Assembly (NCBI GenBank): GCA_027186245.1
Contig: CP114492.1
Coordinates: 5,716,501 to 5,780,500, forward strand
Source of the DNA: Coriaria nepalensis
Taxonomy: Eukaryota; Streptophyta; Magnoliopsida; Cucurbitales; Coriariaceae
DNA: 64,000 nucleotides
Direction of reading: 5' to 3'
Shown here: positions 12,001 through 23,879 of the stretch, piece after piece
Layout: every line of letters begins with the position of its first letter
Numbering within the stretch: the stretch's first letter is position 1
Notes under the pieces: model-generated
The model's input: only the letters and a program-made list of their open reading frames with translations
What the model was told of the DNA's origin: nothing
The model's database searches: none
Position numbers and translations under genes: made by a program

Positions 12001-15000
12001 TTCTAGTAAATGAGAGCAATGTGAAGCCTCTAGTAAAAGAGTTACTTGAATATTTGGAAATAAGTGATCAAGATTTCAAGGGAGATCTTACAGAGAAAAT
12101 TTGCTCCATTGTTGCAAAGTAAGTTTTCCAATTCATTAAGTTTCATTTTGAATCGTATCAGATTTGTTCTTTTTACTGTTTGTTTGTTTATTTTTTTATT
12201 TTTTCCTTATATATGCTGTGTTTGTAACATTATTTGTTGAAATTGTTTTGGTGCCTCAAGTAAAACTAGTATCGAAAAGAGCTGGCATCGAATGAAAAGG
12301 TGCCTACATGATTAGCTTGCACGAAAGCTTCAAATGCTGTATTGAGACTAGTGTTGATGTAGGACTCTTTGATGATCTTATTTTTGCTTTATTTTTTATT
12401 TTTTCTTTCTTTCACTGGTCAATCAAATTCATTCTTTGTCCTAAGATAGATATTCCTAAGACGTATAATCTTTATTTACCCATCTCACCATCTGAGCTAG
12501 AAAACATGTTCTCATTTGTTTAATAAGCATGCCACAAATTCATGAGGTTCCAAGTGTTCAAATGTTATTTAGTTCAAAAGATTTAAGTGTCATGCAGATA
12601 ATATAATTTGGGTTCTAAAGAAATAACCGTAGTTGTGTAATAGGACCAAATAATGACGTTGAATTTGTTGCTTTAAGTGGTTGCCTTGTCTGGACTAAAA
12701 AACCTTTATCCTCTAGGTTTTGATAGAATATATGTTGTTTTGTATGGGTTATTATTCATAGTTCGGAATCAATAAACTGGAGTATATATATTTATCTTGG
12801 AACCTGTAATTACCTCAGACAAATTCATAATTTCTGTTACATCTTCAATTCTAATCTCTAGCACATTATGAAAGGTGACAGTAATCCCTTGGTGTTGGGT
12901 TTAGCCATTCAAATTTTTATTAATTAGTATTTAACTTAAAATTTTATTCAAAATATTAGTTATATTCAAATTCATCTTATATTCTTCTGATCCCTTATAA
13001 ATGGACTTCCTCACATATTTCTAAAGATTACCTATCACTTCTTAAGTAATTCGCTAATCACCATTTTTCTTCCTTATCCTTTTCCTTTAAAAAAATGTTA
13101 CTTGATGTGAATTTAATTGTGTGGCTGAAAATAGATAAGTTTCCATCTATGTTTCCAAATGGTTAGATACTGATTTTTCATGTCTCAGGTACTCCTCAGA
13201 AAAGATTTGGTATATTGATCAAATGCTCAATGTTCTCACTGAGGTACTAATTTAACTCTTAATATCAGTTGATGTTATTTTGAGGTTTCATTTTTAAGTT
13301 TATTGGTCCTTATTTTTTGGATGGTCTGAAGCTCAATCTAAAAGGAGATCGCTATTGTATTTATTAGTTTGGTAGATGTACACTGAGAGGTCATGGGACT
13401 ATTAAGTCGTGCACTTGACATCTTGTAAATCTTCCACTGAGTTTTTCGAACTGTTTTTTTGATTCACATAAAATAAAGGTCTTTCTCCTCTGCATAGTAG
13501 GCAGGAAATTTTGTCAAAGATGAGATATGGCATGTCCTTATTGTCCTGATAAGCAATGCTTCTGATCTTCATGGATACACTGTACGTGCATTATACAGAG
13601 CATTCCATATATCAGCTGAACAGGTGATCAGTCTTCCAACTCTTTTCCCTTTGATCTGTCTACATGTTGATACTCTATTGATTGTGTTAATCTTCATCAG
13701 GAGGGGCTTGTTCGTGTTGCAGTTTGGTGCATTGGAGAATATGGTGACATGTTGGTAAAAAATATCGGAATGCTCGATATAGAGGATCCAGTGACAGTAC
13801 GTGCACCTTTTCTTTTCTTTTTTCTTTTGTTTTCTGTTTTCTGTTTTATGTTTTTGTTTTTGTCTGTGTCTTTGTTTTTGCTTTTGTTTTTCTTTTTGTT
13901 TTGTTTTTTTTTTTGGGCCTTGAAAATAGATCAAAAATCATTAGAGGATGTTTATTGTTTCCAAAATCTTGATAAAGTGCTAATTTGGAAGCTTTTTCCG
14001 TAAATTTCTAGTTAGTAACGTTTCCACATTGCTTTTGAAATTTGATCATAGATGTAAGCATTGAATTTGGAAACAGAGGCATGCTATTAAGATGCTCAAA
14101 TTGAAATATCCAGGTTGGAAGGGTGGCGACCTTTGGGTTTCCATTTCTTTTCTGTTGTAGTTCTCATTCTCATAATTTTTTGGTGGAACATAACGTGAGT
14201 CACCATGTTCGTAAATTGTGTCAGTCTGAGAATAAAAACATTGGAGACATCATCCATCCCCTGATTATATGGTTGGCTGCTGTATGCTGAATTCTGAGTT
14301 TAATTTGCATAAAATAATAGCAATAATTATTGATTAAAAAGAATCTTCATATTTATCATAAAGAAGTTTTAATAGATTGTTAAGAGTTAAGTAGCCTATA
14401 AGGCTCTTTTAATAAAAATAAAAATAAATAAAAAAAAGGTCAAATTAATTTTACACACAAAAAAATTTTTTAGAAAAATAAAAGAAAAAGAAAAAAGATT
14501 GGGAACTTGGACAGCTGCACATAATAGGCTGTGCACCCTTTTATTATTATTTATCATTAATATATATTTGTTTTTGTAACTGTCAGTTTGTTTTATCTAA
14601 GCAGGTTACAGAGTCCGATGCTGTGGACGTCATAGAAACTGTTATAAAGCACCATACCTCTGATCTCACAACCAAAGCAATGTCGCTGATTGCTCTGCTA
14701 AAACTCTCTTCCCGTTTTCCACCCTGTTCAGAGTACGTCGAAACTTTTTCCTCTTTCCCCCCAATTTCTGATTTAACATTGATTATGATACCAATTTCCC
14801 CCCCCCCCCCCCCCCAAACACACACACAATAAAAAAGAATGGAAGAAAGAAAAATGCTTCTTGGTGCAATCTCTTAGAGTTTTCTCCTACTACCATCCCT
14901 ACTTTTATGAACAGAGCCATCTAAATAACCAAGACAGACAACTTCCTCAATTTAAATCTCTTAAAAAAGGGTCTAGTCTTTGGTCCTGAAAGATTCTCTC

Positions 15001-17885
15001 ATTCAACTTTTGATTGCTTCGTTTTGATAATTATGTCTATTCTGTTAATTTCATCTGCTCAAACTTTATGCTTTCCAATTATATATTATATTAATGATGA
15101 AACTCTTGAAAGAAGGATGCAAGTGACCCTTATCTTGTATCTTTTACCTATCACTATCCATGCTTTCTAGGTCTTCTTAAATTTCTCTTTGGTTCTGGCC
15201 TGACACTACAATGTTCCTCTTCCTGGTGCATTTGTTATCTCCAAACAGTCAGCTTTATCCCACCTTTCTTCTATAAATGGAAGAAATATGAGTGTTTTAT
15301 GATGATATGTGCAGGAGGATAAAAGATATAATTATTCAATACAGAGGTAGCTTCGTCCTTGAACTGCAACAAAGATCCGTTGAATTCAATTCCATCATCA
15401 CGAAACATCAAAAAATTAGGTATTAAAAGTCGTATGCCTTGTGTACATGTATAGAACTTGATTTGTAGTTTGTAGGCTGATAATGTGTTCATGCAGGTCA
15501 GCATTGGTCGAGAGGATGCCAGTTCTGGATGAGGCGTACATTGCAAGGAAGAATGATTCACCTCTCAGTGGACCTTCAATTAATCTTCCAAATGGAGTGG
15601 CAAAACCTACTTCTGCTCCTCTAGCAGATTTACTTGATCTAAGTTCAGATGATGTCCCAGCACCTAGCTCCTCCGGTCATGATTTTCTCCAGGACCTCCT
15701 TGGAGTTGATATCTCACCAGTTTCAAATCAGACTGGTTAGTTTTGTGATGCCTTATTGAATAGTTCAATTTTAATGCCCTAGTAATTTTTTTCCCCCAAT
15801 ATGCTCTTTTGTTTCTTGGTTGACCGTAGTTTCAACTTTCATCAAGACTTCTGTTCATTAGAAATTTAGAACTTAGGTATGAGTTATTCTTTATGGGATT
15901 ATTGACCGAGCCTTCATCATCAGATGCCTGTATGAGAAGCTTTTTCCCCATGACCAAGTGGATGATTGCTTATTTTTCTTAGTGGACTCGATAAATAAAA
16001 CATGCAATTCATCTAGGTTAAATTTATTGGTGCACTGTATATGATTAAGGTAGCTATTAAAAATGGAAATATATCCAATGGATAGCCGATAGTATCCTGA
16101 ACTTTGTTTAGAGTTTTCTTGCTCTACTAACATTAGCTGAACAACTTTGGAAAGCCTCACAAACCTGCTGTCAAATAATTTTGTATGCTTTTAGCGATGC
16201 CCTTTGTTATAAGTTTTGCACATCAGAAGTCTTTGAGATGTTTGAATGCTTATTTTATGCCATTGTAGACATCTCCATACATCTGTTATCTAGACGAAGT
16301 GTGTTGTTTGTGAATTTCTTGCTCAATTTTCAGGTATCAATCAAACTCAAAAAAGCGGAACTGATGTTCTACTCGATCTTTTGTCTATTGGAACACCTCC
16401 TGCGCCAAGCAGCCCATCTTCTACAACTGGAAACAATACACATGTGGCACCCTTAGAGGGACTCTCATCTCTTTCTTCACTTACTGAAGGGACCAATTCT
16501 CCTGCCTGTCCTCCGGCAAAGGATTTGTTGTTGGATAGCTCTGCCCCTTTGCCGAAAAACCCTGGTAAAACTTTTTCACACTTTGAAATCTGTTTAAAAA
16601 GTATGGCTTTGACAAGTTGGTAATATCTTTCTTCCTAATGTACAGAAAACAATGGTACTGTTTATCCTTCTATAGTCGCATTTGAGAGCATTTTGTTGAG
16701 GATAACATTCAACTTCTCAAAGCTACCTGGAAACCCGCAAACAACATTGATTGATGCTACTTTTACAAACTTGTCACCTAATGCATATACAGAGTTCATC
16801 TTCCAGGCTGCCGTTCCGAAAGTAAGAGAGGATATATTATTATCTCCAACTCTCTGAAGACTTTATTGTCTAATGTTTTCAATATATTAAGATTTTACGT
16901 TGTTTTGCGTGTACATACATTAGCTTCTATAGCCTTTTTCTTACAATTCAGCTTCTAGAATGCTTATAGCTTTTTCTGTTTTGTTTTGTAGTTTGTTTAT
17001 ATATATATATACATAACCCCAGAAAGATTGATGGTAGCCTTTTTTCCTTGCACTCTATATCTTTTGGTTATGTTCATCGAAGTTTGTTCAGTAGCTGTAT
17101 TAGACAACTAAATGGAACTAATGAATAATTATATCTTCTTTCCATAACTGGTGGTTCTTATCTGTTTATTTATCTATTTATTTGTTATTCTCAGTTTCTT
17201 CAACTGCAATTGGATCCAGCTAGCAACAATACTCTACCTGGGGGTGGTAATGGGTGCATCACACAAACCTTGAGAGTAATTAACAGTCAACATGGAAAGG
17301 TGCATGAAGTTCTGTCTTTTATCCATTTTGGGCTGAATCTAAGACATGGCGTTGGTAGACTTTTAATTTGCTGTCCTGATTTTCACCCAATTCATTGATG
17401 TTTATATCTATTCGCTAATCTGTTACTACCTACTCGTGGAACTTCAGAAGCTATATGCAGTATGCATCTATCTAGAGTAGTTCTGAGTGTATTACATTGC
17501 TCATCGTGACATGTAGCAATGGCAGTTGTTGGGTTTGATGACTGTGATCTCTTATCAATCCTTACCAACATCGAATTTCTATTACATTTTTCCGATCCTC
17601 TTAAATCATCTTAGCTTGATTGTATTAATTATTCTTCTTCTTCCTTCTCTTTTTTTCCTCTTTCTTTTTGTTTTTTGAACTCATAACATACAGGTTCTTA
17701 GCTAAACTATTGTCATAATATTAAATATTTTCCATGCTCTTGTTATTCCCCCAAAACTAGAGAGTTTACGGAATTTCATGTCTTTTCAGAAAGCCCTTGT
17801 CATGCGTATACGGATAAGTTACAAGATCAACGGCAAAGATGTTTTAGAGGAAGGCCAAGTCAACAACTTCCCTCGTAATCTCTGA
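1..17885 (+). CDS. AP1G: AP-1 complex subunit gamma (gamma-adaptin), 5' truncated by window
   Basis: Large subunit of the AP-1 clathrin adaptor, which sorts cargo at the trans-Golgi network/early endosome. Visible exons: 1-170, 624-803, 5041-5195, 11189-11279, 11955-12118, 13189-13243, 13501-13623, 13701-13796, 14605-14732, 15315-15419, 15497-15735, 16334-16564, 16646-16821, 17195-17299, 17790-17885; coding frame enters at base 3. All introns are GT-AG. The joined exons give 703 residues plus TGA; the family is usually about 870, so roughly 170 N-terminal residues lie upstream of the window. Seen: adaptin alpha-solenoid trunk ([30 protein letters not shown]), a flexible hinge with clathrin-box-like DLLDLS and LLDLLSIG, and the C-terminal gamma ear ([10 protein letters not shown] to VNNFPRNL). 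Introns 2 and 3 are swollen to 4.2 and 6.0 kb by antisense Copia insertions; no exon is damaged. Identity is recognised from the family; splice sites are inferred by eye. Confidence 0.95.
1010..1237 (-). repeat. LTR (3' LTR of the minus-strand Copia element)
   Basis: 228 bp, begins TGAAAG and ends TCAACA, nearly identical to 4020-4247. It contains a TATA-like TATTTATAATAC stretch. The preceding bases 1005-1009 (CTTTT) are the target duplication. Confidence 0.93.
1238..1249 (-). other. Polypurine tract of the intron-2 Copia
   Basis: Minus-strand CTTGAGGGGGAG directly abuts the inner edge of the LTR. This is the expected position of the plus-strand primer; the same motif abuts the LTR of the intron-3 element. 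Confidence 0.85.
1245..3433 (-). pseudogene. Copia pol remnant: integrase tail, RT, RNase H
   Basis: Decayed pol read right to left. About 3430-2920 holds the integrase C-terminal region and the linker before RT ([12 protein letters not shown]). About 2786-2454 holds the RT fingers ([29 protein letters not shown]). At 2469-1729 is the RT palm with the catalytic YVDD box, present twice because of a tandem duplication. At 1526-1245 is the end of RNase H ([26 protein letters not shown]). One copy of the palm motif has lost one aspartate (YVDI). Frameshifts separate the pieces, so no full-length polyprotein can be made. Confidence 0.88.
2057..2524 (-). repeat. 234-bp in-frame tandem duplication across the RT active site
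   Basis: Two adjacent units, 2057-2290 and about 2291-2524, both start GATCTAGCAACC on the plus strand and differ by scattered substitutions and small indels. The offset of 234 bases is 78 codons, so the open frame 1729-2469 reads through both. Each unit encodes the YVDD-containing palm segment and the KDLGQI.YFLGM segment. The protein-N-terminal copy (higher coordinates) reads YVDI, the other YVDD. Confidence 0.85.
3606..3978 (-). pseudogene. Copia gag N-terminal remnant
   Basis: Minus-strand frames begin just inside the primer site. They encode an N-terminal Copia gag segment ([20 protein letters not shown], then [10 protein letters not shown] and [13 protein letters not shown]). The reading shifts between two overlapping frames near 3763-3797. 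Downstream gag, including the zinc knuckle, is missing and the sequence jumps to the integrase tail. This is a remnant, not a gene. Confidence 0.75.
4004..4019 (-). other. Primer-binding site (tRNA-Met type)
   Basis: Minus-strand TGGTATCAGAGCCAAG directly abuts the LTR at 4020. This is the usual Copia minus-strand primer site, complementary to the 3' end of initiator tRNA-Met. Confidence 0.92.
4020..4247 (-). repeat. LTR (5' LTR of the minus-strand Copia element)
   Basis: 228 bp, the partner of 1010-1237. The last two bases are CC rather than the canonical CA, a point change after insertion. CTTTT follows at 4248-4252. Confidence 0.93.
5569..5727 (-). repeat. LTR of intron-3 Copia, left copy
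   Basis: Starts TATTATTAGAGATG, where the right copy starts TGTTATTAGAGATG, so the terminal TG has mutated to TA. It ends ACTAACA. TGTAC at 5564-5568 is the target duplication, and the polypurine tract follows at 5728-5739. Confidence 0.92.
6066..6281 (-). pseudogene. Copia RT N-terminal fragment
   Basis: Encodes the RT fingers region ([40 protein letters not shown]). It stops before the catalytic palm, which is deleted. About 6290-6480 upstream encodes the preceding linker in another frame ([18 protein letters not shown]). Confidence 0.82.
6490..8008 (-). pseudogene. Copia GAG-pre-integrase and integrase remnant
   Basis: Minus-strand pieces carry the pre-integrase [15 protein letters not shown] (about 7781-7850), the first catalytic aspartate motif VHSDFWGP with [12 protein letters not shown], and then [11 protein letters not shown] and QNSVAERKN. 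In active Copia integrases the second catalytic residue is the D of an SDNG-type motif; here it is N (SNN). The C-terminal region ([20 protein letters not shown]) follows to 6490. A 165-bp tandem duplication lies inside the core. It is frameshifted and dead. Confidence 0.85.
7356..7685 (-). repeat. 165-bp in-frame tandem duplication in integrase core
   Basis: Units 7356-7520 and 7521-7685 are near identical (both begin ACACAAAATGC on the plus strand). The unit is 55 codons, so the frame is kept, and the segment with VHSDFWGP and the FVDDYS motif occurs twice in the predicted protein. Confidence 0.88.
8009..8794. other. Non-Copia block inside the retrotransposon, possibly plastid-derived
   Basis: Copia coding similarity stops after FNLFSISR (minus strand, about 8795) and resumes at LTHNLNCC (about 8008). 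The intervening roughly 786 bp has no Copia coding content, is AT-rich, and has the look of plastid intergenic DNA: long A/T runs broken by islands such as CGAACGGAACGGGATCAAG and GAATCCCCATTCCG. The plastid origin is an impression from composition and style, not an alignment. It could instead be spacer DNA of any origin. Confidence 0.4.
8771..9774 (-). pseudogene. Copia gag and protease remnant
   Basis: 9774-9484 encodes gag ([23 protein letters not shown]). 9427-9092 contains the zinc knuckle [14 protein letters not shown], a CX2CX4HX4C-like motif whose second cysteine is replaced by R. 8980-8771 encodes the region after the protease active site ([24 protein letters not shown]). The frames shift between pieces. 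Upstream, 9780-10330 is the untranslated leader and start of gag. It is GC-rich around 10010-10110, unlike the rest of the element. Confidence 0.8.
10332..10488 (-). repeat. LTR of intron-3 Copia, right copy
   Basis: 157 bp, TGTTATTAG at the start and GCTAACA at the end, followed by TGTAC (10489-10493). The abutting bases 10317-10331 read TGGTATCATAGCATT on the minus strand, a diverged tRNA-Met-type primer site. Confidence 0.92.
13805..13916 (+). repeat. T-rich low-complexity tract (TTTTC/TTTTG) in AP1G intron
   Basis: About 110 bases built from TTTTC, TTTTG and TTTCTG units just downstream of the donor at 13797. It gives spurious open frames on both strands. Confidence 0.8.
14798..14815 (+). 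repeat. 18-base poly-C run in AP1G intron
   Basis: An uninterrupted C run followed by an ACAC stretch. The complement is an uninterrupted G run, so G-quadruplex structure or a sequencing-length artefact are both possible. Confidence 0.85.
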
Positions 17886-18519
17886 GGTTCACTCAAATCG
17901 TCAGAAAAAGAGAAGGAAAAGGAAAAGGAAAAAAAAAATAAAAATTGAAAGATGGTGATATCCTGGCCTAGCAGATCTTGAATTTTCTTCTTATTCATTT
18001 TCGTTTTTCTTTGGTTTTTGTAGTATTAATTTCAACCTTTCCATACAAGTCTTCGATTTTGGTGGGATGTTTTTCAGCAACCAGTTCTGGTTCATGCCTA
18101 ATCAGATTCTTGCATTAAATTCAATCTGAATAGCTTCACACTTTTCAAATTTCTCATCCATTTTTTTTGTTTCATATCCTTCCATTTCTGAGGTGTCGAC
18201 TTCTCATGTATGTTATAGACAATATATTGCGGTAGGGATCACTTTCCTTGTCATATATATATATATATATATATATATATGACTATTTCGCCAGAACCCA
18301 TGTGTCATATTGAGGGTTAGATTAGTTCTTGGCTTCATGTTGTTAAATAATCATTTCTTCGACAAAAATGTGCTTCAAGAACAATGGCATTGCTACACGA
18401 CTTGAAGCAATTTCTAATTTTTAATTCATGGTTCTAACAGTCAAACAACAAAAAGAACGACAACTATTCATAGAAAAAGTTAAACGGATTAATAAACATT
18501 TATTTATTTTTACTAAAAA
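17886..18519 (+). other. AP1G 3' UTR and downstream spacer with (AT)n
   Basis: Non-coding. It starts with a purine-rich GAGAAGGAAAAGG stretch just after the stop and T-rich sequence that probably holds the poly(A) site. A perfect AT microsatellite runs 18253-18281. Confidence 0.6.
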
Positions 18520-20480
18520 TGTTAACAGTGTATCGTGATGAAGAAGATGAAAGAAAATTTAGAGAGAGTTGAGTAAGAGAGAGGAATTTCATCTTTACTG
18601 TTTATTCATCATCTGCGTAATAGAAGGAGGAAAACATGTATCTAATAGACACATGCTACGCTGACGAAGATGTCATGTGTATAAACATAAAATATCTAAC
18701 ACATTTCAACTAATTAAATATCTCTGTGGATAACCATATAACCAAGATCCCCTATCAAGCTGATGGTTGAAAAATATCAAGAACACCAAGTTTGGAAATA
18801 AGATGATTAAGTTGAGCAATGCCCAAGGATTTCATGAAGATATGTATAGGTTGGTCAGCAGAAGAAATGTGAGATAAATGACTCAAGCCATACTGGACAT
18901 AATCTCGGGTTACGTAACAGTCAATCTCCACATGTTTTTGTCATTTCATGGATATCTAGGTTAGTGGTAATATGAAAGGCAGCTTTACTATCATAATGAA
19001 GAAACACAGGAGTGGCAACAGGATGACCAAGATTGGAGTAGAGTTTAATCAACCACTTAATCTCACACGAAGTAGACGCCATGGTTCTATACTCGGCTTC
19101 TACAAATGATCTAGAGATAGTATTTTAATTCTTGGATTTCTAAGGGAGTAAGAACTCCTACAGAGCCCAATAATAGAGCGTCTGGAATTAGGGAAGAAAC
19201 CCAATCACTATCGAAAAAAGTATGAAGCTTTCATCTAGAGTTTGCAGCAAAAAATAAACTAAGGCCAGGGCAACTCTTAATGTAATCAAGAATATGAAAA
19301 GCAACCTTCACATGAGATGATTTTAGAGAGTGCATAAACTGACTTAATACTTAAACATAATGATAGATATTAAGTCGTTTCATCATTAAGTAAATAAGGC
19401 GACCAATTAGACATTGAAAAGATGAATATCTTCAAGTGGCTTGTCTTTTTGGTCAGAATAAAGATGAGTATCCATCTCAGTTAATGTAAGTTTAAGATGG
19501 AGTTCCATTAGAGTGGAAACATGTTCACAATTTGTCAAGCCTGAATCAGAGGGCAAGTCCAGTGCACATTTACGTTGGTTGACAAATCCCAAAAGAATTT
19601 CGTGCCACTTTAATACCGAGAAAGTATCTTAATGTCTCGTGATCTTTGATATAAAATTCTAAGTTGAGAAAACCCTTTAAATCATCAATTGTAGCAACAT
19701 TATTTCCCGTGATCGCAATGCCATCCACATAGACAAATAAGATTGTAATAGAACCCCCATTAAGCTTAGTAAACAAGCTCTAATCGAATTTAGATTGAAC
19801 AAAACCAGCAAACACCGTTGCACTAATGTACTTGGCATTCCATTGTCTCGAAACTTGTTTCAAATCATAAAGAGACTTCGTGAGTTTGCAAACTTTCCCA
19901 TTATGATAACCTGTATGTGAGGGAGGAAGTTGTATATATACTTCCTCAAATAAATCTTATTCAAGGAAAACATTATGAATATCCATTTGATATAACTCAA
20001 AGAGTAATAGTAGCAGGAGAGAGTAATGTCTTAACTATCACCATTTTTGCAACAAAAAAGAAAGTCTCTTAATAATCGATTACTTCCTTTTGTTTTATTA
20101 GGATCGTACTTTTGAAATCTCATTTGCAGCCAATAGGAACTTTGTTGAAAAGAAGGTCAATAATAACCCATGTTTTGTTAAGTTCCAAAGCCCGTAGTTC
20201 ATTTTCCAGCCCCATTGCCATTTAGGATCCTTAGAAGCCTCATGGAATTACTTTGGTTCTATTTCATTAGTTATGAAAGAAATGAAGGCTTGTAAAGGAG
20301 ATGAAACAGTAGAATGAGATAGAAAAGAAGATAAAGGATACCTTGTTAAGCTATCCATCTTGAAAGATGAAAGTGTGATTGGATCAGTAGTGGTATTGTC
20401 TACAATAGTCTCTCCACCGAATTAGATTTTGTTTGGACCTAAGAGACTTTCTAACAGGAACGGGGTTGAAAGGACTATTA
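18520..20480 (-). mobile_element. Truncated Copia retrotransposon
   Basis: Minus-strand remnant. From low to high coordinates it has LTR-like DNA (about 18520-18750), a polypurine-like CCCCTATCAAGC region near 18750-18762, the pol C-terminus (AQLNHLISKLGVLDIFQPSA near 18765-18830), decayed RNase H/connection with a piece at 19407-19592, and an RT palm piece at 19570-19776 (FVYVDGIAITGN, with YVDD changed to YVDG). RT finger remnants continue to about 20200, and the rest to 20480 is badly decayed. No second LTR is visible, so the 5' part is lost. Confidence 0.75.
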
Positions 20481-20559
20481 TATAGCTGTTTTTTCAAACT
20501 CGAAAGTATTGAAAATTGGATTTAAATTTCGTAGCGGAAATGAATATTGGTCGTAGTAT

Positions 20560-22060
20560 ATAACAAAAATTGTCTAAAAATTTTTAACGAGCCTTTATAT
20601 ATATATATAAATTAATCTTATATGTTAGACGAAAAAATTATTTCTTAATTTACGCAAATCGATCATTGAGACTCACACAATGATATTCCAAATCGATCAT
20701 CAACATACTAGGACGTGTATGGGCATGTAGAGATGACTAATTTCTTCATCTTCTTCTTTTTCGCATCATGAAATAATAAGAATATGATATATTTATAGAG
20801 TTCTATTAAGTTTTCTATTTTATATTATTTTTAATTTAAACACTTTAAATTAATTGAATTAATAATTTAAACACAATATCACATGATAACAAAATCATAA
20901 GATATTTTATAGTAATATCTTTGATTTGATCAAATATTTTTAAATCTAATTTAAAATAGAATCTTATCTATTTTAAACCAAATAATATTTTATTTGAATA
21001 TTAAATTACTTTTTCAAACCAATTTAAATTTGACTTTTCTAGTCATAATATTAAATTGATATCTCATAACAACTTAATATTATAAAACATATTTGTCCCA
21101 AAACACTATTTTCCTTGCAAATAAACAATTTGTATATCTTTGTCACTCTTACCCTATACAATGTTTTATAAAGGTGACTTGAGAATTATGTACTTATAAT
21201 TTCAAGTTCTAATAAATTAGATTATTAATTAATTAAACTCTTTAATCTAATAAGTCTTATTTATTAATCACAATATTATTTCACTAAAAATAAGGGATTG
21301 CACTCTTGCAATTATAAAATAAATTACTGAGCAATCTCTAGTATTCCATTGATATTATCATTACATATAATTTAATCTTCTAATAATCGATTCATAATTA
21401 GAGTTAGTCAAAATTACCATTTTACCCCTCTAATTATTTCTTTATAATATAAGTATCATTAATCCACTAGTAAACGGTCAATTTATAACTTAATTATAAA
21501 TTTGAGCTCAAAACCATTTAATTCCAGAACTAACCCTCAAGGAACCAATATACAATCTTTTATGAAGAATATTTAGATTTAATATCTGTAAATTATGTTT
21601 TTAGCCGCTTATCTGCAATGAACCTCCAAAATAAAAGTTTTTAGCATGTTTAGCATGTTTTACAGACAAACCGCCACGAGTGAATCAAAAGATCCAGTTG
21701 ACATACACATGAGTTCATGACTACTTATGATTTAAATTGATCTATATATGATCATCTATTTATATAAATAAAATTCTTTATGAAAAATGGTATGTTGATA
21801 AAGAATCAATTCATATCGGGTCCAGTCCAATATAATCCAATTATATAAAGCACCTCCACTAAAATTTAGATCTGGATCACTAAGATATTTATCTGCATCC
21901 GTGATCTAGATCTAAATTAATTGCATTTATAATACTAGTGGACAGTACTAACAACCACTAATTAAGAAATTCATATTTTAATATATTACGGATAATTTAA
22001 ATCATTATTTATAATCTTAATCATCTCATACTAATATAAGATAATAGTTAGATCTGTGCT
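20560..22060 (-). mobile_element. Probable LTR or non-coding retroelement remnant
   Basis: An AT-rich 1.5-kb stretch without coding capacity. On the minus strand it holds a TATA-like CTCTATAAATATATCAT (about 20791-20807) with transcribed-leader-like sequence after it, and an LTR-like layout. No partner LTR, primer site or target duplication was found, so this is an inference from style only. Confidence 0.35.
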
Positions 22061-22070
22061 CCCCCACCAT

Positions 22071-22859
22071 TTTGATTCTGGATCCATCCTGCTCTCCGCC
22101 GACTATCGATCAAATCTCGATCAAGAAGAGAATTAGTCCACCACCATTATAGATTTGTCCTCCACTATCATTTTGGATATGGCTGCTAATTTTTCCTCTT
22201 TTTTATTTTTATTTTTGAATATTTAGTATGTGGTTAGGTTAATATGTCCCCCACCATCATTTTAGATCTACTAGGTTTGGTTAGGTGTATATCTTGTGTT
22301 AAAACAACGTTAAGCAAAGTCTCTGATTTGTTATGAGTCTTAGATATTTTGTGTTAATGGATTTTTGAAATAATAATATTTTACTCTTTTGGTTCAATTG
22401 GTTGATTTGATTTAGATTCAATTTTCATATTATTAACATAATGATGTCCTGCAAAGTGTAAACTATTGTGAAAAATAAAAAAATAAAATAAAATTTTGAT
22501 AGATGGTATCGTCCGAAAGTACTGGTACTGAATCAAGATTGAAGGTTTTAGTCCTGATGTTAGTATTGGTATCAAGATATGTGGAATTGGGGCCACATGT
22601 ACATGTCCCATATGTACTTTTGAACACGCCTACTTGAAAATAATAAGATGAGATCGCCTAAATTTAAAAGAAGCTGGTTAATACTATTGCTACATAAATC
22701 ACAAATATTATTTTTAAAGAGAACATGACTCTTTTTTTTTTTTTTTAGCTGATAAGTATTAAGATATCTCAATAAAGGAGTAAATGTCATTATTTTTACG
22801 GTATGTGGACAAACATAAATAGGTGATTGAGTGATTTATAAGGGTCCAATATATAAATA
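22071..22859. other. Spacer without recognisable gene
   Basis: It contains a short C-rich patch repeating CCACCATTTTGAT-like units (22065-22260). The rest is AT-rich. The open frames here have no recognisable domain. Confidence 0.5.
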
Positions 22860-23285
22860 ATGCTTTCTCTTTGATATTGAAAGAAGTTACTGATCATTTA
22901 TTTGCAAGGTAAGGATTATCTATATTTAGATTGAGAGGTCAAGGATATGATGGGAAAAATAATAGACATAGCAAGTTCAACAATTTGAAGTCACTCACAT
23001 TGAAGGAAAATCCATATACTACCTATGTGCATTGTTTTGCTCGTTAACTTAAGTTGGCTCTTATAGTTGTCAGTAAAGAGTAATTTAGAAATTAATGAAT
23101 TTTTTAATTGTATATCACTAATTATGAATCTCGTTAAGGTTCTTACTACTCTACATTTATTTGACTTATATCTATTTGGTCATCAATATTAAATGTGCTT
23201 AAAAATACTATAATTGAGGGTGGATCTTAGGATCAAAAAGCTTACGCCAAGAGTGCAATGAAATATATGAACAAAATGAGTTTGT
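22860..23285 (+). pseudogene. hAT-superfamily (DUF4371) transposase remnant, middle part
   Basis: The plus-strand reading gives RLRGQGYDGK.N, then KFNNLKSLTLKENPY, YVHCFAR and LALIVVSK. These are the conserved RGQGYDGASNM and YVHCxAH motifs of DUF4371/TTF-zinc-finger hAT-like proteins. Several stops are present. It continues as a C-terminal piece at 23880-24306 after an interruption. Confidence 0.75.
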
Positions 23286-23299
23286 CTTCACCATGCAAT

Positions 23300-23840
23300 T
23301 TTTTAAAGTAAATTGCATGGGACATATTATTAAGAAAATAAATTACATCCTAATAAAAGAGAAACCCCTTCTATCATCGAGAAATCAAACCCTAACAAAG
23401 GAAGGGAGAGATGGCTCGACATCAAAACTAATATCCTCATAAACTTGTAAATTAGCAAGGGGATATACTACAAAGTTACATTTCTAACCACATGAGAAAT
23501 AACTACTTAACTCAAAACTAAATAGTAACCCAAAGATGATCAATAGATCAATCAGGGTGGTCATTGTTAATAGGTGAAACAAAACTTTAGGAATCACATT
23601 CCACTAACAAAGGAGTAAAGCCCAATCTAAGAGCGTGTTGAATACTACATAATAACCCTTGAACTTTTGCTAAGAAACTGAATCCACATGAAGGGGAGAA
23701 TAGAACGCAAAGCGGAGAGAACAAAGGTGGTCATGAATAATACCACCACAACTAGACATCATAGTAGATCATTTTTATTCACCATCAACATTCAACTTAA
23801 AATACCCAGAAGGAGGAATAAGCCAACGGCTTAATGAAAA
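23300..23840 (-). pseudogene. LINE (non-LTR retrotransposon) RNase H remnant
   Basis: The minus strand reads PPSGYFKLNVDGE, then SSCGGIIHDHLCSLRFAFYS, LHVDSVS and VLFHLLT. This is the RVT_3-type RNase H found at the C-terminus of plant LINEs. Stops and small frameshifts are present. It lies between the two halves of the hAT remnant, in the opposite orientation. Confidence 0.72.
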
Positions 23841-23879
23841 CGAATTACAAATGACTTATGATAAGTATTGTAAAGAAAA

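Noticed and set aside
13569..13934. Long K/Q-rich frame on the minus strand
   Set aside because: It is the complement of the T-rich low-complexity tract and of AP-1 gamma exons.
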